A stretch of DNA of 48,353 bases from Comamonas avium (GTDB taxonomy: Bacteria; Pseudomonadota; Gammaproteobacteria; Burkholderiales; Burkholderiaceae_C), in NCBI RefSeq assembly GCF_014836675.1, contig NZ_JACSQK010000011.1, positions 26,139 to 74,491 of the forward strand, given 5' to 3'. Of this stretch, positions 15,949 to 25,200 are shown piece by piece. The notes under the pieces are model-generated. The model was not told the DNA's origin. It searched no databases and saw only the letters and a list, made by a program, of their open reading frames with translations. The position numbers and the translations under genes are program-made. Positions within the stretch are counted from its first letter, which is position 1; the number at the start of each line of letters is the position of its first letter.

Positions 15949-17466
15949 TTAGTTCACGCGCTCAAACACGGCCATGGATTCCACGTGGGCGGTATGCGGG
16001 AACATGTTGACCACGCCGGCTTGTACGCAGCGGTAGCCTGCCTGATTGACCAGCAAACCCGTATCGCGCGCCAGCGTTGCAGGGCCACAGCTGACGTACA
16101 CAATGCGCTGAGGGAACTGCCAGTTTTCATGGCCTTCGGGCAGCGGCGGCAGCACATCAGGCTGCTCTTCGCTGGGCACACCGGTTTGCTTGGCACCGGT
16201 GCGAATCTGGTGGATGTCTGCCAGTGCCTGGCACAGCGCAAAGGCACCTTCCCGGGGAGGATCGATCAGCCACTTTTCGGCATTGCCGTCGGCCATCAAC
16301 AGCGCAGGCGTCATGTTGAACAGGTTGCGCCCCACAAACGTCGTAGGCGCCAGTGGGCTGCCTTCGCCACGCTGGGCGTTGTTGGCCGCGTAGTTGTCCA
16401 GGGAGCGCTGCACCAGCGTGTCCGAGCCTTCAATGCCCAGCACTTCGCGCGCTTGGGTGGCCAGCGGCAAGGTGAAGTTACCCAGGCCGCAGAACCAGTC
16501 GATCACGCGCTCGTGCTTTTGTACATCCAGCAAGCGCAGCGCACGCGTCACCAGCACACGGTTGATGTGCGGATTGACCTGGGTGAAGTCCGTGGGCTTG
16601 AAAGGCATGTGGATGCCAAAGTCCGGCAGACTGTACGACAGCTCAGGGCCGCCCTCTTGCATCTTGTGCACGGTCTCTGGGCCCTTGGGCTGCAGCCACC
16701 ACTGCACATTGTGGACAGCAGCAAAGTCACGCAGGCGCTGCTGGTCGGCCTCAGTCAAAGGCACCATGTGGCGCAGCAGCAAAGCGGTAACGTGGTCGCC
16801 ACAGGCCACTTCGATTTGCGGCAATTGCTCTCGCGCATCCATGCTGGCGACCAGCGCGCGCATGGGCATCAACATGGCATCAATATGGGGGGGCAATACC
16901 TTGCAGGTTTCCATATCGGCGATGTAGCGACTCTTGCGCTCATGAAAGCCCACCAACACCTTGCCTTTTTTGATCACATAGCGAACCGACAGACGCGCAC
17001 GGTAGCGGTAGCCCCAAGTGGGGCCTTCGATGGGGCGCATCATGGTTTCGGCTTTGACCTTGCCCAGATGCCACAGGTTGTCTTCCAGCACGCGCTGCTT
17101 GACGGCTACTTGGGCATTGATGTGCAGGTGCTGCATCTTGCAACCGCCGCAGGCACCCTCGTGCAGCCCGGCATGCGGGCAGCCAGGCGTTACGCGCTGC
17201 GATGATTCGCGGTGAATCGCAAACAGGCTGGCGGCTTCCCAGTTGTTTTTCTTGCGGTGCACATTGGCCGTGACCAGCTCAGTGGGCAAAGCTCCGTCAA
17301 TAAACACCACTTTGCCATCGGGCTTGCGGGCAATGCCTTTGGCTTCCATGTCCATGGACACCACTTCCAGCCAGCCCTCGGGCAGGCTGGGGTCGCCAGT
17401 GGGCATATCAACGTAGGGGGAATCGGGGGAAATCTTGTCGTTCTGAGCACTCATGATGGGCGACAT
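15949..17466 (-). CDS. rlmD: 23S rRNA (uracil-1939-C5)-methyltransferase RlmD
   Basis: A RumA/RlmD-type SAM-dependent methyltransferase that methylates U1939 of 23S rRNA. Counting from the ATG at 17466 (505 residues), an N-terminal TRAM domain is followed by the 4Fe-4S cluster cysteines (Cys96, Cys106, Cys109 in [14 protein letters not shown]), the SAM-binding core ([14 protein letters not shown]), DPPR, and the catalytic Cys460 in [13 protein letters not shown]. An ATG four codons later (17454) is equally possible because neither has a clear ribosome site. The gene is alone on this strand. Confidence 0.95.
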   Translation of the reverse strand: MSPIMSAQNDKISPDSPYVDMPTGDPSLPEGWLEVVSMDMEAKGIARKPDGKVVFIDGALPTELVTANVHRKKNNWEAASLFAIHRESSQRVTPGCPHAGLHEGACGGCKMQHLHINAQVAVKQRVLEDNLWHLGKVKAETMMRPIEGPTWGYRYRARLSVRYVIKKGKVLVGFHERKSRYIADMETCKVLPPHIDAMLMPMRALVASMDAREQLPQIEVACGDHVTALLLRHMVPLTEADQQRLRDFAAVHNVQWWLQPKGPETVHKMQEGGPELSYSLPDFGIHMPFKPTDFTQVNPHINRVLVTRALRLLDVQKHERVIDWFCGLGNFTLPLATQAREVLGIEGSDTLVQRSLDNYAANNAQRGEGSPLAPTTFVGRNLFNMTPALLMADGNAEKWLIDPPREGAFALCQALADIHQIRTGAKQTGVPSEEQPDVLPPLPEGHENWQFPQRIVYVSCGPATLARDTGLLVNQAGYRCVQAGVVNMFPHTAHVESMAVFERVN

Positions 17467-17607
17467 TGTCTCAGGCTCGCAAGGCTGCAGGATATTGGCG
17501 GCAACGAAAACCTCGATCTGCGCGTACTGCGCCGCAGCGCTGCACACAGAAATACGCAGCAAAAAGGCCTTTTACGCTTATGCAGCCATTGCTGGCCGCT
17601 CTTGTTT

Positions 17608-18060
17608 TTAAGCTTCTTGTGCGCTCAGACTGGCCTGACGCGCCAGCGCATCGGCTTCGGTATTGAGGTGGCGTGGAATCCAGCGCCACTGCACCTGCTC
17701 AAATGAGTGCACCAAAGGCTGAACCACCTCCAGCCAGGGAGCCAGCCGCAAGGTGGGCCTGACGTGCACGCCCGGCACTGTCCGGGGTGCCAGCTGTTCA
17801 ATCACCCATTGGCTGTCGGTATAAATGCGCAGGCTGCTGGCCCCGAGCTCCTGCGCCCTGAGCAGTCCTGCCTGCAAAGCGCGCAGCTCTGCTTCATTGT
17901 TGCAGCCCCTGCCATGCAGAACTTGCCCGATGGTGTGCTGCGAGCCGTCTGGCCCGGTCAGCACGACCCCAATCGCCATCCGCCCTGGGTTGGGCATGGC
18001 CGAGCCATCGATATGCAAGATCCAGAAATTCGGGGGTGGATAAACGCGCAGCACCAGCAC
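17608..18060 (-). CDS. RNase H-like protein
   Basis: A 150-residue protein with the RNase HI fold. The four acidic residues of the active site are present: Asp18 (HIDGSAMPNPG), Glu56 (NNEAELRAL), Asp82 (YTDSQWV) and Asp137 (NTEADALA), so it should cleave the RNA strand of RNA-DNA hybrids. It is of the short, plant-like type rather than classical RnhA. It starts at GTG three bases after the cysB stop, so translational coupling to cysB is likely, an unusual partner. Confidence 0.88.
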   Translation of the reverse strand: MLVLRVYPPPNFWILHIDGSAMPNPGRMAIGVVLTGPDGSQHTIGQVLHGRGCNNEAELRALQAGLLRAQELGASSLRIYTDSQWVIEQLAPRTVPGVHVRPTLRLAPWLEVVQPLVHSFEQVQWRWIPRHLNTEADALARQASLSAQEA

Positions 18061-18063
18061 ACT

Positions 18064-18999
18064 CTACACCGGCTTTGCCCTTTGCACGGCCTGCTCCACC
18101 AGCTGACGCTGGAGTGTGGGCACAAAACTTTCAATGAAGTCGTAGGCATAGCCCCGCAGCCAGGCACCGCGGCGCAGCCCCAGCCGCGTGACATTCACCT
18201 GGAACAAATGGCCGGCATCCAGCGCCTGCAGGTGCTGGTCGCGCGCAGCATCCACAGCAATAGAAGCCACAATGCCCACGCCCATTCCCAGCTCTACGTA
18301 AGTTTTGATCACATCGGCATCCATGGCGGTTAACACCACATCAGGGGCCAGACCTTCGCGCTCAAACGCTTCATCGATGTGGGCACGGCCTGTGTAGCCT
18401 TGCTCGTAGGTAATGATGGGATAGGCCGCCAAATCCTGCAAAGTAATGGGCGCTTGCAGCTTCAGCAAAGGGTGGCCCTGCGGCAGCACTACGCTGTGCG
18501 TCCAGCGGTAGCACGGCAGCGTAACCAGCCCTTCGTAGCTGGCCAGGGCCTCCGTAGCCACGCCAATATCAGCCTCACCGCTGACCAGCATTTCTGCCAC
18601 CTGTTTGGGTGAGCCCTGGTGCAAATGCAAACGCACTTGTGGGTAGCGCTGGCGAAACTCATGCACCACCTGCGGCAAGGCATAGCGTGCCTGACTGTGG
18701 GTGGCGGCAATCGACAGCCGCCCCTGTGCGCTGGCGCTGAAGTCGGCCCCCACACGGCGCAGGTTGTCAGCATCCAGCAGCAGCCGCTCCACAATGGGCA
18801 GCAGCACCTCTCCGGGTGGTGTCAGCCCCGTCAGGCGTTTGCCAGCGCGCAGAAAAATGTCCACCCCCAGCTCTTCTTCCAGCTCTCGAATCTGGCGGCT
18901 CACGCCCGGCTGCGAGGTGTGAAGTATCTGCGCCACATCGGTCAGGTTAAAGCTGCGCCGCACCGTTTCGCGTACCGACCGCAGTTGCTGAAAATTCAT
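18064..18999 (-). CDS. cysB: LysR-family regulator CysB
   Basis: A 311-residue LysR regulator whose N-terminus MNFQQLRSVRETVRRSFNLT with helix-turn-helix (about 19-40, DVAQILHTSQPGVSRQIRELEEELG) is nearly that of enterobacterial CysB, the activator of sulfate assimilation that senses N-acetylserine or O-acetylserine. The remainder (about 90-300) is the effector domain. A sulfate-binding protein gene lies 860 bp upstream on the same strand, fitting that role. The RNase H-like gene follows almost without a gap. A dispersed palindrome sits just before the start. Confidence 0.92.
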   Translation of the reverse strand: MNFQQLRSVRETVRRSFNLTDVAQILHTSQPGVSRQIRELEEELGVDIFLRAGKRLTGLTPPGEVLLPIVERLLLDADNLRRVGADFSASAQGRLSIAATHSQARYALPQVVHEFRQRYPQVRLHLHQGSPKQVAEMLVSGEADIGVATEALASYEGLVTLPCYRWTHSVVLPQGHPLLKLQAPITLQDLAAYPIITYEQGYTGRAHIDEAFEREGLAPDVVLTAMDADVIKTYVELGMGVGIVASIAVDAARDQHLQALDAGHLFQVNVTRLGLRRGAWLRGYAYDFIESFVPTLQRQLVEQAVQRAKPV

Positions 19000-19013
19000 A
19001 TAGCTTCTTATAA

Positions 19014-19060
19014 AAAAGCGCTTCTAGCGCCTATCCAATCCGCGCTAACAGCCAGTTTCT
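19014..19060. repeat. dispersed AGCG..GCTAA palindrome upstream of cysB
   Basis: AAGCGCTTCTAGCGCCTA and a downstream CGCGCTAACAGCC are the two arms, in the short-loop form of the family. It lies 15 bp before the cysB start, so it is within the cysB leader. Confidence 0.45.
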
Positions 19061-19138
19061 GCGCAGCTCTCACCACAGGCAAACTGCTGCACATCTAGCC
19101 GTTTGCCACCGCGCACTTAGCCCAGCGCCACCGCTTTC

Positions 19139-19594
19139 TCAGCAGTTTCTACGGGCACGCCTTGCGGCCATACAGCCCATGCATGGCAGGGAAATTTCTG
19201 TCACCGCAGGCTGCAGCAGCTCTAGCGTGTTGCCCGCTGGGTCTTTGGCATAAAAGCGCATGCCTTCGTACACCTGCACCACCGCCAAAGCCGTGGCTCC
19301 GTGGGCCAGCAGCCGTTGATGCAAGGCATCAAGCCCAGCCACCCGTAAAGCCAGGTGGCCCTGACACTCGCAAGCATGCCTGGCTGCGGTGCGGGGCACC
19401 AGATCCAGGCGCTGGCTGCCTGCCATGTAACGCAGAACAGGGGCTGGTGCGCAAGAGCTGCCCGCTACGCGCGGCAGGCCAAGCAGTTGCCCATAAAAAC
19501 GCTCAATCTGCGCTTGCAGATGGGCTGGGTACGAAAGCTGCACATGGTGCACCCCCATCACCGCAGCGAGCGTTGCCAAGCTGGGCTCTGTCAT
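19139..19594 (-). CDS. VOC (glyoxalase-like) family protein
   Basis: A 151-residue single-domain vicinal-oxygen-chelate protein: GVHHVQLSYPAHLQAQIERFYGQLLGL starts the first beta-alpha-beta-beta-beta unit and the second ends in FYAKDPAGNTLELLQP. These folds serve glyoxalases, dioxygenases and resistance proteins; the substrate cannot be told. The His in HHVQL and the Glu in NTLEL are likely metal ligands. Its ATG overlaps the stop of the upstream 69-residue gene as ATGA, so the two are translationally coupled, probably downstream of the sulfate-binding protein gene. Confidence 0.8.
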   Translation of the reverse strand: MTEPSLATLAAVMGVHHVQLSYPAHLQAQIERFYGQLLGLPRVAGSSCAPAPVLRYMAGSQRLDLVPRTAARHACECQGHLALRVAGLDALHQRLLAHGATALAVVQVYEGMRFYAKDPAGNTLELLQPAVTEISLPCMGCMAARRARRNC

Positions 19595-19800
19595 GCCGCC
19601 ACCTGCCACCACAGCAAACCGGCACAGTGAGCGGCCACGCTGTGCTTGCGCACCACGGCTGCAGCAAAGGCACGCTGCGGCTGCTGCGAGCACATGCCCC
19701 ACGCCTGCGCCGTAGTGCGCAGCACATGGGCTGCATGGGCGCACAGCGCTTCATGCGGCAATACGCTGTGAGCATCGGTGGGAACAAGGGTGTGGGACAT
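19591..19800 (-). CDS. 69-residue orphan protein
   Basis: A small Ala/His/Cys-rich protein starting MSHTLVPTDAHSVLPHE. AAGGAG lies six bases before the ATG at 19800, an excellent ribosome site, and the stop overlaps the next start (ATGA), so it is likely to be translated. It contains the pairs CAHAAHV, WGMCSQQP and VAAHCAGLLWW, but no family is recognised. It lies between the sulfate-binding protein and the VOC gene, 62 bp after the former. Confidence 0.65.
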   Translation of the reverse strand: MSHTLVPTDAHSVLPHEALCAHAAHVLRTTAQAWGMCSQQPQRAFAAAVVRKHSVAAHCAGLLWWQVAA

Positions 19801-19862
19801 GGTGCGCTCCTTCAAACAATGGGTGGCTCCTAGGCCACCCTCAAGCCGCTTGCGCGGCACTG

Positions 19863-20891
19863 TCACTTTTTGGTGTAAATCTGGTCAAAGCTGCCGCCGT
19901 CGGCAAAGTGGGCCTTGTCCGCCTTGTCCCAGCCACCAAAGGCCTGGTCGATGGTGAACAGCTCCAGCTTGGGGAACTGCTTGGCAAAGTCAGCCTTCAC
20001 CTTGTCGTTGGTGGGTCGGTAGAAATTGCGTGCAGCAATTTGCTGGCCTTCATCGGAGTACAGGTACTCCAGGTAAGCCTGCGCTACTTTTCGGGTGCCT
20101 TTTTTGTCGACCACTTTGTCTACGACCGCCACGCTAGGCTCTGCCAGGATGGACAGCGAGGGCGCCACGATTTCAAACTTTTCTGGGCCAAATTCGCGCA
20201 AAGCCAGGAATGCTTCGTTCTCCCACGCCAGCAACACGTCACCCACCCCGCGCTGTACAAAAGTGATGGTGGAGCCGCGTGCGCCGGTATCGAGCACAGG
20301 CACATTGGCAAACAGCTGCTTCACAAAATCTTTGGCCTTGGCTTCATCGCCACCGTTTTTGCGTTTGGCAAACTCCCACGCAGCCAAATAGTTCCAGCGA
20401 GCACCGCCACTGGTTTTGGGGTTGGGGGTAATGACCTGTACACCGGGTTTGACCAGATCGCTCCAGTCCTTCAAACCCTTGGGGTTGCCCTTTTTCACCA
20501 GGAAAACGATGGTGGAGGTGTAAGGCGCGCTGTTCAAAGGCAGCTTCTTTTGCCAGTCCGTCGCCAGGTAGTTGCCGTTCTTGACCAAGGCATCCACATC
20601 GCCGGCCAGTGCCAGTGTGGCGACATCGGCGTCCAGACCATCAATGATGGAGCGCGCCTGCTTGCCTGAGCCGCCGTGGGACTGCTTGATCGCCACGTCC
20701 TGGCCCGTCTTTTCTTTCCAGTGCTTGGCAAATGCCTTGTTGTACTCCACGTACAACTCACGGGTGGGGTCATACGACACATTGAGCAAAGTGACCGGAT
20801 CGGCCGCCAAAGCAGGCAGCGCCGAGAAGGTGAAGCCCGCCAAAAGGCTGAGGGCAACAGGAATCTTGATAAAGTTGCGGCGATTGTTCAT
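19863..20891 (-). CDS. sbp: sulfate ABC transporter substrate-binding protein
   Basis: A 342-residue periplasmic protein. The signal peptide ends near ALPALAA (residue 30). The mature protein has the Sbp/CysP pattern: [17 protein letters not shown], the sulfate-loop [25 protein letters not shown], and [16 protein letters not shown]. It delivers sulfate to the CysTWA permease, but no permease or ATPase gene follows; instead there are the 69-residue orphan and VOC genes. It could serve a transporter encoded elsewhere. CysB control is likely given the nearby regulator. Confidence 0.95.
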   Translation of the reverse strand: MNNRRNFIKIPVALSLLAGFTFSALPALAADPVTLLNVSYDPTRELYVEYNKAFAKHWKEKTGQDVAIKQSHGGSGKQARSIIDGLDADVATLALAGDVDALVKNGNYLATDWQKKLPLNSAPYTSTIVFLVKKGNPKGLKDWSDLVKPGVQVITPNPKTSGGARWNYLAAWEFAKRKNGGDEAKAKDFVKQLFANVPVLDTGARGSTITFVQRGVGDVLLAWENEAFLALREFGPEKFEIVAPSLSILAEPSVAVVDKVVDKKGTRKVAQAYLEYLYSDEGQQIAARNFYRPTNDKVKADFAKQFPKLELFTIDQAFGGWDKADKAHFADGGSFDQIYTKK

Positions 20892-21028
20892 TTTTGCTTT
20901 CGGGTTTTGGTTGGGACAACGGTCCTTTCACCGTTGGAACGCATTCTGAAAGCACGTCTTCAAAACTTAAACCAATAAGATTTCAGTTCGTTATTACCCA
21001 AACATCTGAATTCGCACGAGGAACCCCC

Positions 21029-21301
21029 ATGGCACGTACCATTCAATGCATCAAACTGGGCCAAGAAGCTGAAGGCTTGGACTTTCCTCCCTACCCCGGC
21101 GAGCTGGGCAAGCGCATTTATGAAAGCGTGAGCAAGCAGGCATGGGCCGACTGGCTCAAGCACCAGACTATGCTGGTCAATGAAAACCGCCTGAATCTGG
21201 CCGATGCACGTGCGCGCCAATATCTGGCCCGCCAGATGGAAAACCACTTCTTTGGCAGCGGTGCAGATGCTGCTGCAGGTTACGTACCACCGTCGGCATA
21301 A
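21029..21301 (+). CDS. yggX: oxidative damage protection / Fe(II)-trafficking protein YggX
   Basis: A 90-residue YggX protein: [32 protein letters not shown] matches the family start, with the conserved Cys7 and the PYPGELG motif, then [16 protein letters not shown]. YggX protects iron-sulfur clusters from oxidation and may move Fe(II). The open frame extends 45 codons upstream but the ATG at 21029 is the family start. The gene is divergent from sbp and has its own terminator. Confidence 0.95.
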   Translation: MARTIQCIKLGQEAEGLDFPPYPGELGKRIYESVSKQAWADWLKHQTMLVNENRLNLADARARQYLARQMENHFFGSGADAAAGYVPPSA

Positions 21302-21326
21302 GGCAGGCACCCAGCACGGGTGTCGC

Positions 21327-21358
21327 AAAGCCCGGCCCGCAAAGTGCCGGGCTTTTTT
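21327..21358 (+). terminator. terminator after yggX
   Basis: AAAGCCCGG/CCGGGCTTT with T-run, 26 bp after the stop. Confidence 0.9.
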
Positions 21359-21419
21359 GCGTGCAACATGCCCGCTTGCAAGATTGGGTCTTCGCGGCAG
21401 TTCATAATCGCGGCTTCTG

Positions 21420-21630
21420 TTTTCCGTGGGAGAGCGAGGCTGCGCAAGCGCTAGCCTCCGCCGAAGGCGCAAACTCCCATAATCGCTCAGGCACCCAGCA
21501 CCACGGAACACTATCGCCGACTGGAGAGCAACCGGGGCCCTGCCAGGCCAGCCGGTTCACCGAAGGGGCAAGCGCGCGCATGACGAACATGCGCAGCGCT
21601 GAAACTCTCAGGTAAAAGGACAGCGGGAGA
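21420..21630 (+). ncRNA. tandem glycine riboswitch
   Basis: Two glycine aptamers in series. The first runs from TTCCGTGGGAGAG to CACGGAA, which close its P1 stem, with GCCGAAGGCGCAAACTC in between. The second starts CGACTGGAGAG and contains CACCGAAGGGGCAA and AAACTCTCAGGTAAAAGGAC. The conserved core GGAGAG, CCGAAGG and CTCAGG elements are present in both. It ends about 10 bases before the next ATG, so its closing stem overlaps the ribosome site region. Confidence 0.93.
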
Positions 21631-21639
21631 GGCTTACCC

Positions 21640-22371
21640 ATGCCCAAGAAGTCACTCTTTTTTCAAGAGTGTCTTGGCTGGTGCATGGACTCACACTTTT
21701 GCGTTGTGTCTGCCCTCTCCGACTTTTTCCATTCTCTGTTCAACGTGCAGTTGGACATCATTCTCGTCATCTATGTGATCGCCATCACCGCCGAAGCCAT
21801 GTCCGGCGCACTTGCTGCTGGGCGGCGCAATATGGACATCTTCGGTGTGGTGGTGATTGCTTTCGTGACCGCTCTGGGCGGTGGCACCATCCGCGACATG
21901 GTGCTGGGCAACTACCCCATTGGCTGGACCCAGCACCCCGTTTATGTCTATCTGGTGGTGTCTGCCGGTCTCTTGACCACAGTCATTGCGCGTTATATGC
22001 AACGCATGAAACATGTCTTCCTGCTGCTGGATGCAATGGGGCTGATTGCCTTTTCGCTGATCGGCAGCAACGTGGCCATCAAGCTGGGATATGACCCGCT
22101 GGTGGTCGTTATGGCCGGCATGATCACAGGTATCAGTGGCGGCATCTTGCGCGATGTGCTGTGCAACCAGGTACCCGTGGTCTTTCGCCGAGAGCTGTAT
22201 GCCAGTGTGTCCATGGCCGTTTGCTTGCTTTACCTGGGCTTGCAGGCGCTGCAAGTGTCGCTGGGCATCAGCACCGCCATATGCTTTGCCGGTGGACTGG
22301 CGCTGCGGCTGGCCGCCATCCGCTTTGGCTGGCGCCTGCCTGTGTTTTCCTACCAGCAGCGCTGGGAGTAA
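21640..22371 (+). CDS. TRIC/YadS family (UPF0126) membrane protein
   Basis: A 243-residue membrane protein with seven predicted spans and an internal repeat of two halves with glycine-rich kinks (ALGGGTIRDMVLGNYPIGW and GISGGILRDVLCNQVPVVF), the UPF0126 signature. Relatives include eukaryotic TRIC cation channels. Bacterial members are often placed under glycine riboswitches and are suspected to export glycine. A tandem glycine riboswitch lies directly in front here. GGGAGAGG lies seven bases before ATG at 21640; a later ATG (21685) would remove a hydrophilic 15-residue extension. Confidence 0.9.
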   Translation: MPKKSLFFQECLGWCMDSHFCVVSALSDFFHSLFNVQLDIILVIYVIAITAEAMSGALAAGRRNMDIFGVVVIAFVTALGGGTIRDMVLGNYPIGWTQHPVYVYLVVSAGLLTTVIARYMQRMKHVFLLLDAMGLIAFSLIGSNVAIKLGYDPLVVVMAGMITGISGGILRDVLCNQVPVVFRRELYASVSMAVCLLYLGLQALQVSLGISTAICFAGGLALRLAAIRFGWRLPVFSYQQRWE

Positions 22372-22443
22372 AGGCGGCCACCCCAAGCATGCCTGTTACG
22401 GCCTGATGTGCCACTGGCGTCTACCTTATTTGCTACGTTTTTT

Positions 22444-24366
22444 ATGTCTGAACCCTTGAACTGGCTGCCCGACGGAACCCCTTACAGCCCCCGCTTTGGT
22501 GATCGTTACCACAGCGAGCACGGAGGGCTGTCACAGGCGCAGCAGGTGTTTGTAGCAGGATGCGGCCTGCCCGCAGCCTGGGGCGGACAGACGCAGTGGC
22601 GCGTGCTGGAGACTGGCTTTGGCCTGGGGCTGAATTTTCTGGTGACCTGGGCAGCCTGGAGGGCCGATGCCCAGCGCCCCGACATGCTGCACTTCACCTC
22701 CATCGAGGCCTACCCTGTCAGCGCACAGGATCTGCTGCGCGCGGCGCCGCAAGAGCCGCAGCTGCGCCATTTGGCCGAGCAACTGGCTGCGCGCTTTTAC
22801 GGGCTGCTTCCAGGTGTGCACCGACTGAGCTTTGAAGGCGGGCGTGTGCAGCTGACGCTGTGGATCGGTGATGCACAAGCCATGCTGCGCCAGCAGCACA
22901 CGGTGGCCGACAGCATCTATCTGGACGGTTTCAGCCCCAGCACCAACCCCGATATCTGGGACACCCACACCCTCAAAGCGCTGGCCCGCCACTGCCGCCG
23001 TGGCACCCGCCTTGCCACCTGGACCATTGCACGTTCTGTGCGCGACCAACTGACGCAGCACGGCTTTGAAGTACACAAAGTACCCGGTGTGCCGCCCAAG
23101 CGCGACAACCTTCAGGCCTACTTCAACCCTTCCTGGCAGCCGCGTGCGCGCGCATCGACAGAGCCGGCACCCGTGGCTCAAGCGGGCACCGCACTGGTCA
23201 TTGGTGCCGGCTTAGCCGGCTCTGCCGTGGCCCACAGTCTGGCGCTGCGGGGCTGGCGCGTCACGGTACTGGCTGCTGGCGATGCCCCGGCCGACGGTGC
23301 ATCAGGCTTGCCCGCGGGCCTGTTTTGCCCACACGTCTCGCCCGACGACAGCGTGCTCTCGCGTCTGTCGCGCAGCGGCGTGCGCATGACACTGCAACGC
23401 CTGAAAGACCTGTGCGCCGAAGGCTCCGACTGGGGTCACAGCGGCGTGCTGGAGCATTGCACCGACGGCGGCACGGGCCTGCCCGCCAGTTGGGCCCAGG
23501 GCCCCGGCGCTGACTGGAGCCACGCCACCGACAGCGCCCAGCTGCAATCTGCAGGCTTGCCTGATGACACCGTGGCCTGCTGGCACGCCCAGGCCGGCTG
23601 GGTACGCCCTGCCCAGCTGGTGCAGGCACAGCTGGCCCATGCAAACATTCAATTTCAGGCCCATGCACATGTGGCACGCCTGCAAACCACCGCCGATAGC
23701 GCATGGCAGGCGCTGGCCGCTGACGGCAGCACGCTGGCGCAGGCCGATATCGCAGTGCTGGCCTGTGGCCCTGCAACGCAAGAGCTGTTGCCCGCCGATA
23801 CCACCTGGCCGCTGCAAGCCATCCGGGGGCAAATCACCTGGGGGCTGCACAGCCTGCACAACGCCTACGCCCTGCCGCCCTTTCCGGTCAATGGCAATGG
23901 CAACCTGGTCACCCACATTCCGCTGCCTCAAGGTCAAGGCTGGGTCATGGGTTCGACGTTTGAGCGCGACGTCACTGAGATGCCCATCTCTGCGGCCGAT
24001 CAGGTGGCCGCACACACCGCCAATTACGCCAAGCTTTCTACGCTGCTGCCTGCCAGCGGTGCACCTTTGGCCCCTTGGTTTGACCCTGCCGACAGCCGCT
24101 GTCAGCCCACCTGGGGCCGGGTACGCTGCGCCAGCCATGACCGCCTGCCCATCGCTGGCCTGGTCAGCCCCGCCGCACCGGGGCTGTGGGCGCTGACAGC
24201 CCTGGGCGCACGCGGCCTGAGCCTGTCTGTGCTGTGTGGCGAGTTGATTGCTGCGCAGTTGCATGGCGAGCCGCTTCCGCTGGACGCTAAACTCGCACAG
24301 CACCTGGGCACAGCACGGCTGGCTCGACAGGTGCACAAAGCCCACAACAAAAAAGAGAGCTTATAG
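22444..24366 (+). CDS. mnmC: bifunctional tRNA mnm5s2U biosynthesis protein MnmC
   Basis: A 640-residue two-domain enzyme acting last in making 5-methylaminomethyl-2-thiouridine at the wobble base of some tRNAs. The N-terminal methyltransferase (about 1-240) shows ETGFGLGLNFL and YLDGFSPSTNPDIW; the C-terminal FAD oxidase begins with GAGLAGSAVAHSLALRGW (about 253) and holds GGLNG-like FAD contacts near its end (ALTALGARGLSLS). The ATG at 22444 fits the family start (MSEPLNWLPDGTPYSPRFGDRYHS); an upstream GTG would add 12 residues. The last codons and stop lie inside a dispersed palindrome. Confidence 0.95.
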   Translation: MSEPLNWLPDGTPYSPRFGDRYHSEHGGLSQAQQVFVAGCGLPAAWGGQTQWRVLETGFGLGLNFLVTWAAWRADAQRPDMLHFTSIEAYPVSAQDLLRAAPQEPQLRHLAEQLAARFYGLLPGVHRLSFEGGRVQLTLWIGDAQAMLRQQHTVADSIYLDGFSPSTNPDIWDTHTLKALARHCRRGTRLATWTIARSVRDQLTQHGFEVHKVPGVPPKRDNLQAYFNPSWQPRARASTEPAPVAQAGTALVIGAGLAGSAVAHSLALRGWRVTVLAAGDAPADGASGLPAGLFCPHVSPDDSVLSRLSRSGVRMTLQRLKDLCAEGSDWGHSGVLEHCTDGGTGLPASWAQGPGADWSHATDSAQLQSAGLPDDTVACWHAQAGWVRPAQLVQAQLAHANIQFQAHAHVARLQTTADSAWQALAADGSTLAQADIAVLACGPATQELLPADTTWPLQAIRGQITWGLHSLHNAYALPPFPVNGNGNLVTHIPLPQGQGWVMGSTFERDVTEMPISAADQVAAHTANYAKLSTLLPASGAPLAPWFDPADSRCQPTWGRVRCASHDRLPIAGLVSPAAPGLWALTALGARGLSLSVLCGELIAAQLHGEPLPLDAKLAQHLGTARLARQVHKAHNKKESL

Positions 24367-24450
24367 CGCTTACCCATGCTTGGTTTCAAATACAAACATT
24401 ACTCAAATCAAGCATACATAAGCGTTAACAGCTATATTTTTATTTTTACC
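24349..24450. repeat. dispersed AGCT..GCTTA palindrome overlapping the mnmC stop
   Basis: The clearest copy of the family. Arms AGAGCTTATAGCGCTTA...CATGCTTG and CAAGCATACATAAGCGTTAACAGCTATA are reverse complements at about three quarters of positions, around an AT-rich loop, and end in TTTTTATTTTT. It supplies the mnmC stop codon and could terminate transcription. Confidence 0.65.
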
Positions 24451-24468
24451 TCTGACTAAACCTGCCCC

Positions 24469-24834
24469 ATGTACGCCGCACTCAAACATTCCCACATGCT
24501 GTTCGCAGTGCTCACACTGCTCGCATCCGTCGTCTATCTGGCCATGGCCTGGAAGCCCACGCCCGCAGCCAAGTCCACGCTGATTTATGTCTTTACCCGC
24601 ATCTTTGGTGGCATCGCGGCCCTGACCGGTCTGGCCGTCACCTTTGTGGGCCCTTGGCAGCACATGATGTATCCGTACATTGGCCTGATTCTTTACGTCC
24701 TTCACGGCCTGTGCATTGGCTTTGCCAAACGCAGCGCAGAACCCGGCAAGACCGGCATGCGGCGCATTTTTCTGCTGCTGCAGTTCGTTGCGTTGATCGC
24801 TTTGACAGGTTTGATGGGCGCCAAGCCTTTCTAA
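24469..24834 (+). CDS. SirB2-like small membrane protein
   Basis: A 121-residue protein with four predicted membrane spans (about 8-27, 40-63, 68-88, 100-117). The start YAALKHSHMLFAVLTLLASV, with a conserved His pair near the first helix, resembles SirB/SirB2 family proteins of unknown biochemical role. Basic loops (AKRSAEPGKTGMRR) indicate the cytoplasmic side. It follows mnmC by 100 bp and is closed by a strong terminator, so it is probably expressed on its own. Confidence 0.7.
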   Translation: MYAALKHSHMLFAVLTLLASVVYLAMAWKPTPAAKSTLIYVFTRIFGGIAALTGLAVTFVGPWQHMMYPYIGLILYVLHGLCIGFAKRSAEPGKTGMRRIFLLLQFVALIALTGLMGAKPF

Positions 24835-24855
24835 GCACGCTGCAGCTCTCTCATC

Positions 24856-24892
24856 AAAAAAAGCCCCGAAGGTGTGACCTCGGGGCTTTTTT
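24856..24892 (+). terminator. terminator, possibly bidirectional
   Basis: AAAAAAGCCCCGA/TCGGGGCTTTTTT with a short inner loop, between the SirB2-like gene and the next gene on the minus strand. Confidence 0.92.
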
Positions 24893-24990
24893 AATGCACA
24901 GCAACGACTGGGCTTTCTTTCAGAGAACTCTCAAAACGGCAAAGTCCTGCACTGCACTTTGCTGCAGCGCGCGCAAAGCCAAAGAGCCGC

Positions 24991-25200
24991 TCAATCTGGC
25001 ACTTGCACGCCCAATTTGGCCAACTTGGCAGCAAAAGAATCGCGGCGCTTTGCAGCTTTGGCTGCAGTATCTACAGCGGCCTCGATCGCTTTGGGACCCT
25101 TGTTAGCCACGGTTTTGATCAGGTCATGTTTTTTGGATGCATCAGCTGCCGCCCTGCGGTAGGTAGCTATCAGTTCGGCATGGTCAGCGGGGTGAGTCAC
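24991..25200 (-). CDS. 69-residue basic orphan protein
   Basis: A small Ala/Lys-rich protein starting VTHPADHAELIATYRRAAADA and containing AKAAKRRDSFAAKLAKLG. Upstream ATGs at 25212 and 25221 are in frame, but GGAG lies six bases before GTG at 25200, which is preferred. It looks mostly helical and could bind nucleic acid, but there is no recognised domain. It is monocistronic, with no neighbour that suggests a role. Confidence 0.6.
   Translation of the reverse strand: MTHPADHAELIATYRRAAADASKKHDLIKTVANKGPKAIEAAVDTAAKAAKRRDSFAAKLAKLGVQVPD

Noticed and set aside
19503..19787. 94-codon frame overlapping the 69-residue orphan
   Set aside because: It lies on the same strand in another frame without a ribosome site; the orphan's AAGGAG and ATGA overlap are better support.
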